The notes beneath the pieces are model-generated. The model saw only the letters and a program-made list of their open reading frames with translations, searched no databases and was not told where the DNA came from. The position numbers were made by a program, and so were the translations under genes. From Scatosoma sp045577595 (GTDB lineage: Bacteria; Bacillota; Clostridia; Christensenellales; Borkfalkiaceae), in the NCBI GenBank assembly GCA_045577595.1, contig JAZNIR010000145.1, positions 1 to 10,295 on the forward strand: 10,295 nt of DNA. The letters are read 5' to 3'. Below, piece by piece: positions 6,422 through 10,295 of this stretch (position 1 is its first letter; every line of letters starts with the position of its first letter).

Positions 6422-8665
6422 ATGAAAACTTTACGACGGATTTTGCTGATTTTTATACTCTTTTTTTTATCCTTTATTTGCTTTGCGTTTGGTTACTATT
6501 TTACCGTTACGCGGGGCGTACGGTTACGCCCCGAAAAATTGATACTTTCCGATAAAAGCATTTTGCTTTACGACGGCAACGGAGAAACGATTACTTGTAC
6601 TTCCGCCGACCCTTTTAAACAAACGGTTTCTCTTTCGCAATTATCTAACAACACGAAAAACGCCTTTGTCGATACGGAAGACAAACGCTTTTATACGCAC
6701 GGTGGGTTCGATATAAAACGGATAGGAAAAGCCGTATTTAACAACTTAAAATCCCGCTCTTTTAAAGAAGGCGCGTCCACGATTTCCCAACAACTTATCA
6801 AAAACACGCATTTAGGACAAGAAAAAACGCTAAAAAGAAAGCTTAAAGAATGGAAACTAACGAAAAAGCTTGAAAAAACGTACGAAAAAGACGAAATATT
6901 AGAAAAATATTTAAACGTGATTTATTTCGGGCATAATTGTTTCGGCATACGCTCCGCAAGCAATTTTTATTTTGGAAAACAACCAAGTGAATTAGATTTG
7001 GCGGATTCCGCGATTTTGGCGGGACTTGTGAAATCACCGAATAATTATTCCCCTTTCAAAAACCCTGAAAATTGTAAAAAGCGTAAAAATACGGTGCTCT
7101 CGCTGATGTTAAAAAACGGGCATATCACCGAAGAAGAAAAACGAACGGCTATGGAAAAGCCGTTACCCACCGCGCCGACAACGAAATACAACGCCGCGTC
7201 CTACGCACATTTCGTTTTCGACGAATTATCCGCGCTTTCCGAAGAATACGGTTTTACCGTAGGTGGAAACGTAGAAATTTACACCTATTTTGATAAAAAC
7301 GCGCAACAAGCGCTTCAAAATTCGGTTGAAAACTTTCATGAAAGCGATTTTGCCTTGTCCGTTTTGGACGTGGAAACGGGCGGTTTTAAAGCTTGTCTTT
7401 CTTCCGTTGGGGAAATACGCCGATTGCCCGGTTCCGTTTTAAAACCGTTACTCGTATATGCGCCCGCATTAGAAAAAGACGTCGTTTCCCCCGCCACGCC
7501 GATTTTAGACGAAAAAATCAATTACGCGGGTTATTCGCCCGAAAATTACGATAAAACGTATCACGGATACGTGAGCGTGCGGGAAAGCTTATCCAAAAGT
7601 TTTAACGTTCCCGCCGTTAAATTATTAGAAACGGTTGGCGTGCAAAACGCCGTTTCTTATCTTTCCCGTATGCAACTTCCTATCGAGCGGGAAGATTATT
7701 CGCTTGCTTTGGCACTTGGCGGTATGAAACACGGTTTTTCTTTAAATCAGTTGACAAGCGCGTACGCAACTTTGGCAAACGGCGGACAGTTTCAACAAGG
7801 GGCGTTTATTTCCAAAGTTCTTATTAACGAACAACCCGTCTACACGCGGAAACAATCGAAAACAAGAGTTTTTTCCGAAGAAACCGCCTATTTAACGACG
7901 GATATGCTCCGCACTGCCGTCAAGACGGGTACGGCAAAAAAATTACGCAATCTCCCCTTTGCAATCGTCGCAAAAACGGGTACGGTGGGCACGCAAAAAG
8001 GCAACACCGACGCGTACGCAATTTCCTACACCTCGCGCGACGTCGTCGGCGTTTGGCTGGGTAATAAGGACAACTCGTTTATTTCGTCTACGGGAGGTGG
8101 CACGCCTTGCAATCTATCCTATCAAATAAACGAACAACTTTTTAACGGATATAAAAACAATAATTTACCGTTAACCGAATTTTTACAACCGTCAGGAATA
8201 CTTCGCGTCGCATTGGACAAAACAAGCTATTACGACACACATACTTTATTGCTTGCCGATAAAAATTCGCCGATAGAATATACGCTTTACGAATTGTTTA
8301 AGAAAAGCGCAATTCCAACAAAAACGAGCGATTTATTCACAAAACCGTCGATTATTCCGCCAAAATTGGAATATAAAGACAACCAAGTAACCCTTACTTT
8401 TAATGAAAAATCCCCCAATTTTTACGAATATAAAATTGAAAAATACGACTACGTTACGCATAGTTTATTATATCAGGGAGAGTACTTGAAAACGTTTATT
8501 GACAAAGCCGTGCAAAAAAACAAACGTTATATTTACACCGTTACACCGATATATAAAGGCATTGCGGGAACGCCTATTTCCTTGCCAATCGTAAACACCA
8601 ACGCTTTGGAATCACCGCCTATTGAAAACGACGGCATTAAAGAAAAAAATTGGTGGGATTATTAA
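6422..8665 (+). CDS. Class A (bifunctional) penicillin-binding protein: GT51 transglycosylase plus transpeptidase
   Basis: This enzyme polymerises lipid II into glycan strands and cross-links the stem peptides outside the membrane. From ATG 6422 it has 747 aa. Residues 7-29 form one membrane anchor after MKTLRR. The GT51 domain (about 65-245) has EDKRFYTHGGFD with catalytic Glu86, GASTISQQL (117-125), EKYLNVIYFGHNCFGI and LADSAILAGLVKSPNNYSP. The transpeptidase shows S338-V-L-K341, S393-F-N395 and K518-T-G-T521, all intact. About 180 residues from Ser338 to KTG is compact. Together with the LALALGG segment this is closer to PBP1C-like proteins than to PBP1A (inference). Residues about 644-725 form a beta-rich, fibronectin-III-like C-terminal domain of unknown role. 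A GTG at 6386 would add 12 residues (MIKRKKWQILFT); neither start has a clear Shine-Dalgarno site. I prefer ATG because its N terminus is a standard anchor. The gene is monocistronic: divergent from miaB and closed by a strong terminator. Confidence 0.93.
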   Translation: MKTLRRILLIFILFFLSFICFAFGYYFTVTRGVRLRPEKLILSDKSILLYDGNGETITCTSADPFKQTVSLSQLSNNTKNAFVDTEDKRFYTHGGFDIKRIGKAVFNNLKSRSFKEGASTISQQLIKNTHLGQEKTLKRKLKEWKLTKKLEKTYEKDEILEKYLNVIYFGHNCFGIRSASNFYFGKQPSELDLADSAILAGLVKSPNNYSPFKNPENCKKRKNTVLSLMLKNGHITEEEKRTAMEKPLPTAPTTKYNAASYAHFVFDELSALSEEYGFTVGGNVEIYTYFDKNAQQALQNSVENFHESDFALSVLDVETGGFKACLSSVGEIRRLPGSVLKPLLVYAPALEKDVVSPATPILDEKINYAGYSPENYDKTYHGYVSVRESLSKSFNVPAVKLLETVGVQNAVSYLSRMQLPIEREDYSLALALGGMKHGFSLNQLTSAYATLANGGQFQQGAFISKVLINEQPVYTRKQSKTRVFSEETAYLTTDMLRTAVKTGTAKKLRNLPFAIVAKTGTVGTQKGNTDAYAISYTSRDVVGVWLGNKDNSFISSTGGGTPCNLSYQINEQLFNGYKNNNLPLTEFLQPSGILRVALDKTSYYDTHTLLLADKNSPIEYTLYELFKKSAIPTKTSDLFTKPSIIPPKLEYKDNQVTLTFNEKSPNFYEYKIEKYDYVTHSLLYQGEYLKTFIDKAVQKNKRYIYTVTPIYKGIAGTPISLPIVNTNALESPPIENDGIKEKNWWDY

Positions 8666-8668
8666 ATG

Positions 8669-8706
8669 AAACCGCTCCGCGCATTACAATACGCGGAGCG
8701 GTTTTT
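8669..8706 (+). terminator. Strong intrinsic terminator after the PBP gene, probably also serving thiI
   Basis: A perfect 13-bp inverted repeat pairs 8669-8681 (AAACCGCTCCGCG) with 8692-8704 (CGCGGAGCGGTTT) around the 10-nt loop CATTACAATA; the T-run covers 8702-8706. It starts 3 nt after the PBP stop codon. thiI converges from the other side, its stop being 15 nt away. Because the stem is symmetric, with TTTCATTT trailing it on the minus strand, it can plausibly end both transcripts, more weakly for thiI. Confidence 0.94.
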
Positions 8707-8720
8707 GTAGCTATAAATAT

Positions 8721-9878
8721 TTAGATTTTAATTTTTTGCACGGTGGTAAACGCTTCTTCAATCAAGCCTTCCACGTCCAACTGGCTTTCTTCTCTTTCAA
8801 TTTCGCTCAATTTTGGACGAATAGCGGGGAAATCGGGCAAAAACACCGTACAACAATCTTCAAAAGGCAAAATCGACGTATCGTACGCGCCCATTTTTAC
8901 CGAACGTTCGATAATTTCGTTTTTATCAAACCCTACAAGCGGACGAAGCACGGGCAACGATTCCACCACCGAATTCGACGACGTCATACCTTCAATCGTT
9001 TGGCTGGCAACTTGTCCCAAACTTTCGCCCGTAATCAAACACAAAGCGCCAATCCGACGCGCGTGCCGTTCTGCGATACGGTACATAAAGCGACGAAGTA
9101 AGGTTATCATAAGCTCGGGCTTGCATTTTTCGTGAATTTGTTCTTGAATATGCGTTACGCTAACGGTGTATAAACTTTTTCCGTAGGTATATTGCGACAA
9201 AATTTTCGCAAGTTCCGCCACTTTATCTTGCGCTTGTTGGTTCGTGTACGGATAGCTGTGAAAATGCAAACATTCCACGTTCATTCCACGTTTTGCCATC
9301 ATATAACCGGCAACGGGACTGTCTATCCCGCCCGAAAGCAACAACAAGCCCTTACCTGCCGTTCCAACGGGCATACCGTTTGCCCCTTCGATAAAATCGC
9401 AAAATACGAGCGCCACGTTCCGCTCCCGCACGTCGATTCGCACGACGAATTCGGGCGAATGCACGTCCACCGACAACGAGCCTTTCGCGTAATTTAAAAG
9501 CATTCCGCCGATTTTTTTGCTAATTTCCACCGAAGTCAACGGATATCGTTTATCTCCGCGATGCGTTTCCACCTTAAACGTACCGCTAACGCGGGCAAGC
9601 TGTTTCACTCCCTCGAAAATGCCTTCCAAATCCGCGCTCGTTTCCAATGCAATACTTAACGAATGAATACCGAATACTTTGCTTAATTTTTCGATAATTT
9701 CGTCCGTTTGATATTCGTCGAAATCGCGCACGAAGTATCTACCGCTTTGTTTGATAAACGTACAATCTACGCCGTCTAAAACACGGCGGACGTTCGTTTC
9801 CAACGCTCTTTCGAAAAAACCGCGATTTTTGCCTTTTAAATATAATTCTCCGTAGCGGATAATAATTACTTTTTCCAT
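8721..9878 (-). CDS. thiI: tRNA 4-thiouridine synthase ThiI (no rhodanese domain)
   Basis: ThiI adenylates uridine 8 of tRNA and exchanges its oxygen for sulfur, giving s4U8, a near-UV sensor. In some species it also serves thiazole synthesis for thiamine. The 385-aa protein opens MEKVIIIRYGELYLKGKNR, the ferredoxin-like ThiI start. A THUMP RNA-binding domain spans about 60-165. The PP-loop is SGGIDSP (182-188), followed by ITGESLGQVASQT (282-294) and LPFEDCCTVFLP (337-348) with Cys342/Cys343. The protein ends shortly after, so the C-terminal rhodanese domain of E. coli ThiI is absent, as in Bacillus (about 400 aa). The sulfur is then expected to come straight from the neighbouring cysteine desulfurase. 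The ATG (9878-9876) has AGGAA (9890-9886) 7 nt upstream. It lies 10 nt after the desulfurase stop, so the two are co-transcribed. Confidence 0.97.
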   Translation of the reverse strand: MEKVIIIRYGELYLKGKNRGFFERALETNVRRVLDGVDCTFIKQSGRYFVRDFDEYQTDEIIEKLSKVFGIHSLSIALETSADLEGIFEGVKQLARVSGTFKVETHRGDKRYPLTSVEISKKIGGMLLNYAKGSLSVDVHSPEFVVRIDVRERNVALVFCDFIEGANGMPVGTAGKGLLLLSGGIDSPVAGYMMAKRGMNVECLHFHSYPYTNQQAQDKVAELAKILSQYTYGKSLYTVSVTHIQEQIHEKCKPELMITLLRRFMYRIAERHARRIGALCLITGESLGQVASQTIEGMTSSNSVVESLPVLRPLVGFDKNEIIERSVKMGAYDTSILPFEDCCTVFLPDFPAIRPKLSEIEREESQLDVEGLIEEAFTTVQKIKI

Positions 9879-9888
9879 TGTTTTATTC

Positions 9889-10295
9889 CTATTTCATACG
9901 GTTTTTCAGTTCTAAACCGATTTCGTTTAAAATATTTGCCGTGTCTTGCACTTCTTTTTCCGTCGTTTGCGGTGAAAAGCTTAAACGGAGCACACCGTCC
10001 GCCAAAGCTTCGTCGTAACCGCAAGCAAGCACCACTTTGCTGTAACGGGTTTTTGTATTGGACGAACACGCCGAGCCCGTGCCGATAATCAATCCTTTAT
10101 CGTTTGCCATATGCAATAAAATTTCCCCACGCAAGCCTTTTGCGGAAACGGTTAATATATACGGCGTACCGTCGATTGGCGAAATACGTTGATATACGTT
10201 TTTATCCAATAAATCGAACAATTTTTCACGGTAATTTATCAATCTTTCGTTATCCGCCCGTAAGAATGCAAACTTTTCTTCCGTCGCATATTCAA
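9889..10295 (-). CDS. Cysteine desulfurase (NifS/IscS family), C-terminal part (runs off right edge)
   Basis: This PLP enzyme takes sulfur from L-cysteine as a protein persulfide. Only the last roughly 135 codons are in the window; the frame stays open to the right edge, so the TTG at 10242 is not taken as a start. The visible part contains SPIDGTPYILTVSAKGLRGE, then IGTGSACSS with the persulfide-carrying Cys (codon 10068-10066). It ends with GVLRLSFSPQTTEKEVQDTA, the standard end of the family. The upstream PLP-lysine region is outside the window. Its position 10 nt before a rhodanese-less thiI matches the Bacillus subtilis nifZ-thiI pair, in which the desulfurase feeds ThiI. I infer the same role, though a general iron-sulfur role (also useful for MiaB) cannot be excluded. 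The stop is TAG, and the last codons carry the thiI ribosome binding site. Confidence 0.95.
   Translation of the reverse strand, partial: EYATEEKFAFLRADNERLINYREKLFDLLDKNVYQRISPIDGTPYILTVSAKGLRGEILLHMANDKGLIIGTGSACSSNTKTRYSKVVLACGYDEALADGVLRLSFSPQTTEKEVQDTANILNEIGLELKNRMK

Noticed and set aside
7922..7987. Two KTGT motifs 17 residues apart in the PBP (K501 and K518), suggesting a duplicated active-site strand
   Set aside because: In class A PBPs a GT-containing stretch about 15-20 residues before the true KTG is normal. K518TGT fits the beta-3 strand and K501TGT falls at the usual upstream position.
9889..10242. TTG at 10242 as the start of a short separate gene
   Set aside because: The frame continues upstream to the window edge with sensible desulfurase-like sequence, so this is the 3' end of a longer gene.
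1..10295. Scarcity of CATG (one seen, near 7338) and CTAG (none seen)
   Set aside because: ATG preceded by C and TAG preceded by C are already rare from codon use, and CTAG is low in most bacteria. Neither adds evidence for restriction pressure.

Overview
The window reads as housekeeping chromosome from a low-to-moderate-GC Gram-positive bacterium. It is most likely a member of the Clostridia (Bacillota), probably uncultured; I cannot name a genus. The reasons are the gene order miaB-mutS-mutL-miaA, a MutL carrying the endonuclease motifs found where MutH is absent, a ThiI without a rhodanese domain paired with a dedicated cysteine desulfurase, purine-rich Shine-Dalgarno sites, a consensus sigma-A promoter and roughly 42-44% GC (estimated from sample lines). 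CpG is unusually common for that GC content.

Layout, left to right. Positions 1-6263 are one minus-strand operon, transcribed right to left: miaB (4944-6263), mutS (2289-4910), mutL (203-2287) and the first 68 codons of miaA, which runs off the left edge. The four genes are tightly packed: a 33-nt gap, then a 1-nt gap, then an ATGA overlap. A near-consensus promoter (TTGATA, 17 bp, TATAAT) lies at 6305-6333. Two tRNA A37 modification genes (MiaA makes i6A37, MiaB methylthiolates it) therefore bracket the mismatch-repair pair MutS/MutL. A divergent plus-strand gene (6422-8665) encodes a class A penicillin-binding protein with an N-terminal membrane anchor, a GT51 transglycosylase domain, a transpeptidase domain and an extra C-terminal beta-rich domain. 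It ends at a strong intrinsic terminator (8669-8706). On the other side of that terminator, thiI (8721-9878) and the 3' part of a cysteine desulfurase gene (9889 to the right edge) read leftwards as a second operon. These two supply sulfur for 4-thiouridine at tRNA position 8 and possibly for thiamine.

Three of the six genes modify tRNA (miaA, miaB, thiI) and a fourth, the desulfurase, supplies their sulfur; two repair DNA and one builds peptidoglycan. I see no RNA gene, CRISPR array, insertion sequence, prophage or defence module, and no stretch over 300 bases without a gene. The longest non-coding stretch is the roughly 158-nt divergent region at 6264-6421.

I did not find a new biological system. 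The most unusual signal is compositional: in a line-by-line scan GATC occurs once and GGCC not at all in 10.3 kb, which suggests a history of restriction pressure. Two residue changes at normally conserved positions in MutL and MutS also merit an alignment.
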